Shown here: positions 1 through 5,321 of the stretch, piece after piece
Layout of the letters: every line of letters starts with the position of its first letter
Position numbering within the stretch: the stretch's first letter is position 1
Assembly: GCA_005787025.1 (NCBI GenBank)
Contig: SYCH01000208.1
Location: forward strand, 1-8,338
Source of the DNA: Actinomycetota bacterium
Lineage (GTDB): Bacteria > Actinomycetota > Acidimicrobiia > Acidimicrobiales > Ilumatobacteraceae
Length of the DNA: 8,338 bases
Direction of reading: 5' to 3'
Program-made: the position numbers and the translations under genes
Notes under the pieces: generated by a model
What the model was told of the DNA's origin: nothing
Database searches by the model: none
What the model saw: only the letters and a program-made list of their open reading frames with translations

Positions 1-878
1 ACTTCATACTCGAGTTCGGCAGTCGTGGTCCCGACGAATGGGACCTGCGATCACCAACCTGGGAAACGCATCCGCAACTGTTGTTGGCCGCCCTCGATCG
101 AGTGCGCTTGCAGTCCGACGATGAATCACCGCACGCCCGCCATGCCCTCAAGGCCGCGCGACGCGACGAACTCGTCGCCACCGCTCGACGAGCCCTGGTC
201 GACAACGCCGACGTCGCCCCGTTGCTCGATCTCGGACTGTCCGCCGGAAAGATGATGGCCCACCGCGAACGGACGAAGACCACCATCGTGCGCGTGCTGC
301 ACGAAGCACGAATGGCGTTCCGCGAACTCGGTCGCCGCCACGGTCACGACGAATCGGTCTTCCAACTCCTTGACGAGGAATTGGACGCGTACGTCACCGA
401 CCCGAGGTCGTTCACCGGAATCCTCGAACAGCGTCATGCTGAGTGGCGAGAACTGTTCGATCTCGAACCTCCCTTCATCATCGCCAATGCCACCGTCGAA
501 CCACTGGGGCGATGGCCCCGCAAGAATGACAAGGTCGCCGTCGTCGCCTCGGTGGGCGACGTGCTCTCCGGTGTCGCCGGCTCACCCGGGGTAGCGCGCG
601 GTGTCGCCCGCGTGGTGCTGGACCCGGCCGATCCCGGCAACCTCGGCCCGGGCGACATCTTGGTGGCGCCGTGCACCGATCCCAGCTGGACGCCACTTTT
701 CATGACGAGTGCGGCCGTCGTGGTGAACGTCGGCGGACAAATCAGCCACGCCGTCATCGTCAGCCGCGAACTCGGAGTCCCCTGCGTCGTGTCAGTGACC
801 GACGCGACCGAACGCATTCGTGACGGCGCGCTCATCGAAGTCGATGGCGACAACGGTGTCGTCACTATCGTTCACTGA
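1..878 (+). CDS. PEP-utilizing enzyme, phosphohistidine swivel domain (5' partial)
   Basis: The frame is open from base 3 to the TGA at 876-878, giving 291 visible residues; the start lies outside the window. Near the left edge, bases 18-44 encode GSRGPDEWD, resembling a conserved patch of PEP synthase and rifampin-phosphotransferase-like proteins. The C-terminal ~100 residues form a typical swivel domain: a GSPGVARGVARVV segment, then GDILVAPCTDPSWTPLF, then GGQISHAVIVSRELGVPCVV. The histidine of the SHA motif (codon 747-749) is the expected phospho-carrier. In this family the domain moves phosphate between an ATP-grasp nucleotide-binding domain and a PEP/pyruvate or acceptor site. The N-terminal domains are not visible, so PEP synthase, rifampin phosphotransferase and an uncharacterised dikinase-like enzyme cannot be told apart. 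A 24-base gap separates it from the SDR gene downstream, so co-transcription is plausible. The domain call is strong; the substrate is unknown. Confidence 0.88.
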   Translation, partial: FILEFGSRGPDEWDLRSPTWETHPQLLLAALDRVRLQSDDESPHARHALKAARRDELVATARRALVDNADVAPLLDLGLSAGKMMAHRERTKTTIVRVLHEARMAFRELGRRHGHDESVFQLLDEELDAYVTDPRSFTGILEQRHAEWRELFDLEPPFIIANATVEPLGRWPRKNDKVAVVASVGDVLSGVAGSPGVARGVARVVLDPADPGNLGPGDILVAPCTDPSWTPLFMTSAAVVVNVGGQISHAVIVSRELGVPCVVSVTDATERIRDGALIEVDGDNGVVTIVH

Positions 879-902
879 ACCACACAGTCAGATCGGAAGA
901 AC

Positions 903-1688
903 ATGAATACGGAATATCGCGCCCCCCAGGATTTGTTCAGCGTCGCCGGCGAGGTGGCCGTGGTCACCGGTGGTGGTCGAGGCATCGGTGAAGGCATCGC
1001 TCGCACCCTCGCGGCCGCCGGGGCCAAGGTCGTGGTGGCCGCTCGCCGCGTCAACGAGATCGAAGCGGTGGCCGCCGCCATCCGCGCCGAGGGTGGCGAA
1101 GCGATCGCCGTGGAAACCGACGTGACCGACGACGAGGCCGTCGACCGTCTCGGCCGAACCGCAGTGGACACCTACGGCAAGTTGTCCATCTGGGTGAACA
1201 ACGCCGGAGGGTCGCCCAAGCGACTTCCGATGCTCGATCTGGAACGTCAGGACTGGGACGCGTGCATGGCGCTGAACCTCACCGCGGTCTGGATGGGCAT
1301 TCGCACCGCCGCGAAGTACATGGACACCGGCTCCATCATCAACATCTCCTCCGGTGCGGGCTTCGGTCCCGTCCCGGGCAGTGCGCACTACGGAGCCGCC
1401 AAGGCCGCCGTGAACTCGCTCACCCTCACCGCCTGCGCCGAGTTGGCACCGCGCATCCGCGTCAACGGCATCGCTCCCGGCGCCGTGCCCACCGAGATCT
1501 TCAAGATCGCGCTCGGGGTGGAGAACGACAAGGACCTGGCTGACGTGCAAGAGCAGTGGAACATCCCGTTGGGACGTTTCGGAACTCTGCAGGACATGGG
1601 TGCGGCGGTCCTGTTCCTGTGTTCGCCGGCCGCCAGCTGGATCAGTGGCGAGATGATCCGCGTGTCGGGTGGAGCCAAGCCCCGCTGA
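903..1688 (+). CDS. SDR family NAD(P)-dependent oxidoreductase
   Basis: This is a 261-residue classical short-chain dehydrogenase/reductase, the usual length for the family. The Rossmann cofactor loop TGGGRGIG is at residues 22-29, the adenine-contact D73 in DVT, NNAG at 99-102, the tetrad Asn at N125, the catalytic Ser in NISS (147-150), and YGAAK with Y163 and K167. The late PG motif (APGAVPTEI) and the C-terminal WISGEMIRVSGG segment are also present, so the enzyme looks intact. It should be a soluble cytoplasmic enzyme that oxidises an alcohol or reduces a carbonyl; residues after the first strand (ARR) suggest NADP(H) preference, which is inference. The ATG at 903 has GGAAGA at 895-900 as a ribosome binding site and leaves a normal ~20-residue lead to the first glycine motif. 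It follows the PEP-utilizing gene by 24 bases and converges with the hydrolase gene. The substrate cannot be named. Confidence 0.93.
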   Translation: MNTEYRAPQDLFSVAGEVAVVTGGGRGIGEGIARTLAAAGAKVVVAARRVNEIEAVAAAIRAEGGEAIAVETDVTDDEAVDRLGRTAVDTYGKLSIWVNNAGGSPKRLPMLDLERQDWDACMALNLTAVWMGIRTAAKYMDTGSIINISSGAGFGPVPGSAHYGAAKAAVNSLTLTACAELAPRIRVNGIAPGAVPTEIFKIALGVENDKDLADVQEQWNIPLGRFGTLQDMGAAVLFLCSPAASWISGEMIRVSGGAKPR

Positions 1689-1691
1689 TCA
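1686..1691. other. Palindromic TGATCA shared by two convergent stop codons
   Basis: The SDR gene ends with TGA at 1686-1688, and the minus-strand hydrolase ends with TGA whose plus-strand image is TCA at 1689-1691. The two stops abut without a single intervening base and together make the palindrome TGATCA. There is no room for an intergenic terminator, so each transcript must end inside the opposing gene or by a factor-dependent route. Confidence 0.9.
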
Positions 1692-2366
1692 CGACTCGAC
1701 GCCGAACAGCACCGACGGCAACCACGTCCGCAAACGCGCGTTCATTTCGTTCCCACTGTGCGCCAGGAGGTGGCCGTCACCCTCGCACACCACCACGTCA
1801 CCGCGTCCCGCGATGGCGGCCACGACCTCGCTGCTCTGCAGCGGCAGGATCTCGTCCATGTCACCGTGGAACAACAACAGCGGTCGTCCGCGCAAACCCG
1901 CGGCCACCTCGCATCCGGCCGACTGCGTGGCGAAGGTGACGACGCCGGACACCTCGTCCATCACCACTCCCACGCGCACGGCCACGGCACCACCGAACGA
2001 ATGTCCCATCACCACCACACGTCGTGCTCCGGCATCAGCCGCCATCTGCACCGCCGACGCCACGTCGAGACAACACGAATCCATGTCGTTGGGCTGGCGA
2101 TAGTCGACGCGCAACACCGGAACTCCGCTGGCCGACCATTCATCGCCGAGGCGCTGGTACAGGCCATCGGACGGGCCGAGCATTCCACCCATCGCTCCAC
2201 CACAGGCCACGATGGCGGCTGGCCGAATGGTCACACCGCTCGGAGGCACGTGCCACAGCACCGTGAGCAAACCGCGCATGGTGAACAGCTCCACGTGACG
2301 CAGCGTCGGCGTGATCATGGCGCTTTGCGATGCCATCACGCCCAGGACGTGAAGAGGTGGCTCCAT
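1689..2366 (-). CDS. Alpha/beta hydrolase (small, dienelactone-hydrolase-like)
   Basis: With a start at 2366 this is a 225-residue alpha/beta hydrolase. The nucleophile elbow GHSFGG is at residues 121-126 (S123), the likely acid is D171 in HGDMDEILPL, and the histidine is H199 in EGDGHLL. An early PAAIVACGGAMGG segment with GPSDGLY and a VLRVDYR strand resemble dienelactone-hydrolase and short acyl-esterase relatives. No signal peptide is visible, so it is probably cytoplasmic. Three in-frame ATGs compete: 2366, 2336 and 2318. I chose 2366 because TAGGGT (plus-strand 2374-2379) lies 7 bases upstream, as for a leaderless transcript, and no start has a good ribosome binding site; conserved sequence begins only after the third ATG, so 215 or 209 residues remain possible. 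The frame stays open upstream to 2654, but that part opposes the MarR gene. It is divergent from that regulator, which may control it. Its substrate is unknown. Confidence 0.85.
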   Translation of the reverse strand: MEPPLHVLGVMASQSAMITPTLRHVELFTMRGLLTVLWHVPPSGVTIRPAAIVACGGAMGGMLGPSDGLYQRLGDEWSASGVPVLRVDYRQPNDMDSCCLDVASAVQMAADAGARRVVVMGHSFGGAVAVRVGVVMDEVSGVVTFATQSAGCEVAAGLRGRPLLLFHGDMDEILPLQSSEVVAAIAGRGDVVVCEGDGHLLAHSGNEMNARLRTWLPSVLFGVES

Positions 2367-2387
2367 CGGTTGTACCCTACAAGCACG
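2367..2387. promoter_or_regulatory. Divergent promoter between hydrolase and MarR genes
   Basis: This 21-base gap separates two divergent starts. On the plus strand TACCCT (2373-2378) fits the TANNNT -10 pattern and lies 9 bases before the MarR ATG. On the minus strand TAGGGT (2379-2374) lies 7 bases before the hydrolase ATG at 2366. The two boxes overlap almost completely, so polymerase at one would exclude the other. No convincing -35 element is visible for either. Both mRNAs would be leaderless or nearly so, which is common in actinobacteria. Inferred from sequence pattern only. Confidence 0.5.
2370..2382. promoter_or_regulatory. Candidate MarR operator: inverted repeat TTGTA-CCC-TACAA
   Basis: TTGTA (2370-2374) and TACAA (2378-2382) are perfect inverted arms around CCC. 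The repeat sits on both proposed -10 boxes and just before the MarR start codon. MarR-family dimers classically bind short AT-richer inverted repeats in the gap between their own gene and a divergent target gene, so this is the natural candidate for autoregulation and control of the hydrolase. The arms are only 5 bp and part of the symmetry comes from the paired -10 boxes themselves, so binding is inference. Confidence 0.45.
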
Positions 2388-2906
2388 ATGTCGACCCCCC
2401 GTCCCATCAACTTCGATGCCATCGACCCCGCACAACGCGAAATCGCGGTGCGCGTCGGTCGTGCGTGGCGTGACCTCCGGCGTGGAGCCTCCACGAGTCG
2501 GTTGATCGACTATCTCTTCGGTTCCGGCGACGACGCACTCGAAGTGGGCCAGATGGACACGCTCGACCTGCTCGTCCAGCAACCGTTCTGGCGCATGGGC
2601 GATCTGGCCGACGCGTTGCGCGTGGATCCGTCGACCGCCACCCGCGCGGTGCAACGTCTCGAGCGCTTCGGACTGGCATCACGATGTACCAGCCCATCGG
2701 ACAAGCGCGTCGTGATGGTGTCCATCACCGAGGACGGAATCGCCCGTCACTCCGAAGCGGCACACCGTCGTCAGGAAGTGATCATGCACATGTTGGGGGT
2801 GTTCGATCGGGACGAATTCGAACAACTCGCCTCGTGCCTCGAGCGCTTCGTCGGTGCCCTCGACGAATTCGTCGCCGAGGTGAGCGACACGACCAAGAAG
2901 AGCTGA
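2388..2906 (+). CDS. MarR family winged-helix transcriptional regulator
   Basis: This is a 172-residue protein with a MarR-type layout. An N-terminal dimerisation helix region (about 15-45) leads to a winged helix-turn-helix: MDTLDLLVQQ (56-65), MGDLADALRVD (70-80), recognition helix PSTATRAVQRLERFGL (81-96), then the wing with SDKRVVMVSITEDG (104-117), including the D-x-R pair typical of the family. A long C-terminal helix pair (about 122-165) completes the dimer. Two cysteines, C100 at the wing and C150, could sense redox state, but they do not match the N-terminal cysteine of OhrR, so this is only a possibility. The ATG at 2388 follows a TANNNT box and is where family similarity begins; the frame is open far upstream, but that stretch is antisense to the hydrolase gene. 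It ends two bases before the sigma-factor start, an unusual neighbour. The ligand is unknown. Confidence 0.88.
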   Translation: MSTPRPINFDAIDPAQREIAVRVGRAWRDLRRGASTSRLIDYLFGSGDDALEVGQMDTLDLLVQQPFWRMGDLADALRVDPSTATRAVQRLERFGLASRCTSPSDKRVVMVSITEDGIARHSEAAHRRQEVIMHMLGVFDRDEFEQLASCLERFVGALDEFVAEVSDTTKKS

Positions 2907-2908
2907 AC

Positions 2909-3478
2909 GTGGCCGATCGCACCCGCTTCGCCGAGGACGCGATGCCCTATGCCTCTCAGTTGCTCGGCACGGCGATGCGCATGACCCGCAATCGATCAGA
3001 TGCCGAGGACCTCGTTCAGGAAACCATGCTGAAGGCGTTCCGCGCGTACGACTCGTTCGAACCCGGCACCAATCTGCGCGCATGGTTGTTCCGCATCCTC
3101 ACCAACACCTACATCAACGGTTACAACGCGAAGAAGGTGCGCCCTCACGAGAGCGAGTTCGGCGATCTGGAGAATCTGTACCTCTATCGACATCTACCGC
3201 AGTTGGCGAACACGATCGACGGCAGCAGCGCCGAGGACGAGGTGCTGGCGCTCTTCACCGACGACGAGGTGAAAGCGGCCCTCGAGCACCTTCCCGAGCA
3301 GTTCCTTCTTCCCGTGCTTCTGGCCGACATCCAGGATTTCACCTATCAGGAGATCGCCGACATGCTCGACGTCCCCATCGGCACGGTGATGTCACGTATC
3401 CATCGCGGCCGCAAGGCTCTGCAGAAGTCGCTGGTCGACTTCGCCCGAGATAGGGGGCTGATCACGAGCCATGGCTGA
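2909..3478 (+). CDS. sigR: ECF sigma factor, SigR/SigH family (thiol-oxidative stress)
   Basis: The 189-residue product closely matches SigR/SigH group ECF sigma factors. Region 2 covers about residues 7-75, with ALRMTRN-like AMRMTRN (22-28), DAEDLVQET (31-39), and FEPGTNLRAWLFRILTNTYIN (50-70). A variable linker (76-118) precedes region 4, with DFTYQEIADMLDVPIGTVMS (143-162) as the helix-turn-helix and RIHRGRKAL after it. In Streptomyces (SigR) and Mycobacterium (SigH) these factors turn on thioredoxin, thiol repair and protease genes when thiols are oxidised. The GTG at 2909 is chosen because similarity starts at once (ADRTRFAEDAMPY); a weak AAGAAGAG at 2895-2902 is the binding site. The later ATG at 2942 would cut conserved residues. 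An upstream in-frame extension exists but is an arginine-rich shadow of the MarR gene. The last 8 bases overlap the anti-sigma gene. No GGAAT-N18-GTT autoregulatory promoter was found upstream. Confidence 0.93.
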   Translation: MADRTRFAEDAMPYASQLLGTAMRMTRNRSDAEDLVQETMLKAFRAYDSFEPGTNLRAWLFRILTNTYINGYNAKKVRPHESEFGDLENLYLYRHLPQLANTIDGSSAEDEVLALFTDDEVKAALEHLPEQFLLPVLLADIQDFTYQEIADMLDVPIGTVMSRIHRGRKALQKSLVDFARDRGLITSHG

Positions 3479-3710
3479 TTGCAACGACACCATCGAACAG
3501 CTCTACGCGTACCTCGACCGCTTCCTCGACGACGAACTACGTCTCGAGATCGACGAGCATCTGCGGGTCTGCCCCGACTGCCAGGGTCGGCTGGAGTTCG
3601 AACACACCCTCAAGATCACCATCCGCGAGCGCTCCCGCGAGGAACCCGTGGGCGAGGAACTTCGCCAACGTTTGCTCGACTGTTTCGAAATCGACCTACC
3701 CGACGAGTAG
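3471..3710 (+). CDS. rsrA: Zinc-associated anti-sigma factor, RsrA/RshA-like
   Basis: This is a 79-residue protein with the ZAS signature H-x3-C-x2-C: H30, C34 and C37 in EHLRVCPDC. A further cysteine, C4, lies 26 residues before the histidine, the same spacing as C11 and H37 in Streptomyces RsrA. In RsrA these residues bind zinc when reduced, and the protein holds SigR inactive; oxidation forms a disulfide involving the N-terminal cysteine, expels zinc and frees the sigma factor. C71 near the C-terminus is extra and may act in the switch. The protein is shorter than RsrA (about 105 residues) but contains the whole core. Its ATG lies inside the sigma gene with an 8-base overlap and only a weak ribosome binding site, so translational coupling likely keeps the two proteins in balance. 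It is cytoplasmic with no membrane segment. The stop TAG at 3708-3710 is also the start of a possible -10 box. Confidence 0.9.
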   Translation: MADCNDTIEQLYAYLDRFLDDELRLEIDEHLRVCPDCQGRLEFEHTLKITIRERSREEPVGEELRQRLLDCFEIDLPDE

Positions 3711-3713
3711 GCT
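3708..3713 (+). promoter_or_regulatory. Possible leaderless -10 box TAGGCT
   Basis: TAGGCT fits TANNNT and ends six bases before the ATG at 3720, the spacing seen for leaderless actinobacterial transcripts. Its first three bases are the stop codon of the anti-sigma gene. Bases AGTAGG here could instead act as a ribosome binding site for the small membrane protein, so a promoter is not certain. Confidence 0.35.
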
Positions 3714-3719
3714 GACGAC

Positions 3720-3875
3720 ATGCTCGCAGCGAACGTTTGGCACTGGTGGATCGGCGTCGTTCTGACGGTTGTCGGGGTGGCCACGGTCGCGGCCATGGGC
3801 GCCGGCTACGTCAAGCAGGTCACGGCCACCCGGTATCCGGGCAAGCGTCAGCGCCGCGGCCACGACGAAGGCTGA
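3720..3875 (+). CDS. Small single-span membrane protein (51 aa), unknown function
   Basis: An ATG at 3720 and TGA at 3873-3875 define 51 residues. The sequence has an aromatic N-terminal edge (WHWW, residues 7-10), one hydrophobic span about residues 8-30 (IGVVLTVVGVATVAAMGAGY), then a basic tail with KRQRRGHDE (42-50). By the positive-inside rule the tail faces the cytoplasm. There is no cleavable signal peptide, lipobox or recognised domain, and I do not recognise the family with confidence. It sits nine bases after the RsrA-like gene and 24 before tilS, which makes it a candidate partner of the redox sigma system or simply an operon passenger. The start is supported either by AGTAGG overlapping the previous stop or by the TAGGCT -10 box. 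It shares its reading frame with tilS, with only its own TGA between. The codons look like those of its neighbours, supporting a real gene. Confidence 0.7.
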   Translation: MLAANVWHWWIGVVLTVVGVATVAAMGAGYVKQVTATRYPGKRQRRGHDEG

Positions 3876-3880
3876 CCCAT

Positions 3881-3893
3881 CCCCTCTTCGGGG
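3881..3893 (+). promoter_or_regulatory. Short hairpin before the tilS start
   Basis: CCCC (3881-3884) can pair with GGGG (3890-3893) around TCTTC; a shorter cUUCGg-type fold is also possible. The G-run with the following TG (GGGGTG, 3890-3895) is the only purine-rich stretch before the tilS GTG at 3900, so pairing could mask it. There is no T tract, so it is not an intrinsic terminator. With only four base pairs, function is uncertain. Confidence 0.25.
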
Positions 3894-3899
3894 TGCGAC

Positions 3900-4802
3900 G
3901 TGACGTGGCGTCAGTCCCCGGTCATCGCCGACGCGCTCACCCGCTGTCGATTCCCATCCGCGGACCACGTGACCTGTGCGGTCTCCGGAGGAGCGGACTC
4001 CCTCGCCCTGCTCGCACTGGCGGTGGCCAGTGGCAAGGACGTCACGGCCGTCCACGTCGATCATGGCTTACGGCCCGGGTCGGCGCGCGAAGCCGACCTG
4101 GTTCGTGAGGCCTGCACTCAGGTGGGGGCCACGTTCGTCGCTCGAAGCGTGGACGTGGTCGCCGGACCCAACGTCGAGGCCCGGGCGCGCACGGTTCGTT
4201 ACGCGGTTCTTCCTCCCGACGTGCTCACCGGCCACACCGCCGATGATCGAGCCGAGACCATGTTGTTGAACCTGCTCCGCGGAGCGGGCATCGACGGATT
4301 GAGCGCCCTGCGCGACATCGGTGGGCCGAGTGGTTCGGTCGGGCACCCGCTGTTGGCGTTGCGTCGCTCGGAGACCGAGGCGGTGTGCGCGGTTCTCGGC
4401 TGGATTCCGTTCCACGATCCGAGCAACGACGACGAGCGACTGTTGCGCAATCGCATCCGCCACACCGTTCTGCCTCTCCTCGACGACGTGGCTGGGCGCG
4501 ATCTGACGCCCATCCTCGCTCGGCAAGCCGCCTTGCTGGCCGACGACGCGGACTTTCTCGATCTCCTGGCCCGTGACATCGACCCCACCGACGCCAAAGC
4601 GTTGGCGGCCGCCCCGGTGGTTCTGGCCCGTCGGGCGGTACGGCGTTGGTTGGCCGAAGTGCACCCACCCGATGCCGCCAGCGTGGAACGGGTGCTGGCC
4701 GTGGCCCGCGGAGAAGCCGTGGCGTGCGAACTACCCGGGGGCGTCCGCGTCCAACGCAAAAATCAGCGCATCTCGATCATCCCCACCCCTGAACAGGGCT
4801 AA
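3900..4802 (+). CDS. tilS: tRNA(Ile)-lysidine synthetase TilS
   Basis: This 300-residue N-type ATP pyrophosphatase modifies C34 of tRNA-Ile(CAU) to lysidine using lysine and ATP, so that the tRNA reads AUA and is charged with isoleucine; the activity is essential in most bacteria. The PP-loop SGGADS is at 29-34. Other family motifs follow in order: HVDHGLRPGS (52-61), VEARARTVRY (92-101), GHTADDRAETMLLNLLRGAG (111-130), HDPSNDD (172-178) and LLRNRIRH (181-188). The C-terminal part (about 200-300) is a helical region with a short basic end; the protein is of the compact type, shorter than the 432-residue E. coli enzyme, and lacks an obvious full C-terminal extension. GTG at 3900 is the first start after an in-frame stop, and the next (GTG 3969) falls in the strand before the PP-loop. 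It is not followed by hpt and ftsH here, the order common elsewhere, but by a phosphatase-like gene. Confidence 0.95.
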   Translation: MTWRQSPVIADALTRCRFPSADHVTCAVSGGADSLALLALAVASGKDVTAVHVDHGLRPGSAREADLVREACTQVGATFVARSVDVVAGPNVEARARTVRYAVLPPDVLTGHTADDRAETMLLNLLRGAGIDGLSALRDIGGPSGSVGHPLLALRRSETEAVCAVLGWIPFHDPSNDDERLLRNRIRHTVLPLLDDVAGRDLTPILARQAALLADDADFLDLLARDIDPTDAKALAAAPVVLARRAVRRWLAEVHPPDAASVERVLAVARGEAVACELPGGVRVQRKNQRISIIPTPEQG

Positions 4803-4805
4803 TGT
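4800..4805 (+). promoter_or_regulatory. Possible leaderless -10 box TAATGT
   Basis: TAATGT fits TANNNT, begins on the tilS stop codon TAA, and ends six bases before the GTG at 4812. No good ribosome binding site stands before that GTG, which favours leaderless expression. No -35 element is evident. The same geometry occurs before the gene at 3720. Confidence 0.35.
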
Positions 4806-4811
4806 TCGGGC

Positions 4812-5318
4812 GTGCCGCCGAAGCTACGAGGAAAGTGGGCGCTGGGGATCACCCCCCGGAACTTCACCTGGATCCTGAAAGACCGTCTCGCGGTGTGCGA
4901 GCGTCCCGGTGGTTACGGCGACAACCACCGACGGGTTCGACGCCAGGAAGAGATCATCTGGATCCGTGAGAACCATTTCGGTTGCGTGATCAGCATCATC
5001 TCGGCCCCGCACAACCTGCACAACTACGACGAGCTGAGTGTCATCCACCAGCACCGCCCGTTCGACCCCGACAACGTGGACGACTGGGCCAAGGGCCTGT
5101 TCACCGAGTTGCGGCGTCTGCTGACCAGCAACGTCAAGGTGATCGTTCACGGCGACGAGGTGAGCGACCGCATCATGGGCGCCATGGCCGCTTTCGCCCG
5201 CTGGCACGGCCTGGTCGAGGACCCCACCGAGGCCATCGCCATCGGGGAACGCTTGGCCGGTCATCAACTGGACCCCGCCGCCCGCGCTCTCATCCTGCGG
5301 GCCCACGAACTGCGCTGA
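4812..5318 (+). CDS. Dual-specificity-phosphatase-like protein lacking catalytic cysteine
   Basis: The 168-residue product resembles small bacterial tyrosine/dual-specificity phosphatases in layout: an N-terminal PRNFTWILKDRLAVCERPGG segment (15-34), an EEIIWIRENHFGCVISI helix-strand pair (46-62), an acidic loop HRPFDPD (81-87) where the general-acid aspartate would lie, and a strand into VIVHGDEVSDR (110-120) followed by a helix. In active enzymes this last motif is H-C-x5-R. Here H113 and R120 have the right spacing, but the cysteine position is glycine (G114) and the mid-loop glycine is valine. If the fold is right it cannot use the normal cysteine chemistry and may be a phosphopeptide or ligand binder. 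The fold call rests on pattern recognition, not on a search. GTG at 4812 is the only sensible start, preceded by TAATGT rather than a ribosome binding site. It is three bases before the epimerase-like gene, so probably co-expressed with it. Confidence 0.6.
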   Translation: MPPKLRGKWALGITPRNFTWILKDRLAVCERPGGYGDNHRRVRRQEEIIWIRENHFGCVISIISAPHNLHNYDELSVIHQHRPFDPDNVDDWAKGLFTELRRLLTSNVKVIVHGDEVSDRIMGAMAAFARWHGLVEDPTEAIAIGERLAGHQLDPAARALILRAHELR

Positions 5319-5321
5319 TCG

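Noticed and set aside
911..937. GGAAT-N19-GTT resembling a SigR/SigH promoter
   Set aside because: It lies inside the SDR coding sequence just after its start, no sensible downstream start would follow, and roughly one such match is expected by chance over both strands of this window.
1758..2387. A long N-terminal extension of the MarR frame
   Set aside because: The extension is His/Arg/Thr-rich and lies exactly antisense to the hydrolase with its intact catalytic motifs. MarR similarity starts after the ATG at 2388.
2367..2654. Longer version of the minus-strand hydrolase starting at 2654
   Set aside because: Residues before the ATG at 2366 are antisense to the MarR coding region and have no hydrolase features.
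2684..2908. An N-terminal extension of the sigma factor, considered because Streptomyces SigR has a longer unstable isoform
   Set aside because: The added residues are an arginine-rich out-of-frame reading of the MarR gene with no resemblance to sigma region 1 or a degradation tag that I can recognise.
3881..3893. Intrinsic terminator after the small membrane protein gene
   Set aside because: The stem is only four base pairs and no T tract follows.
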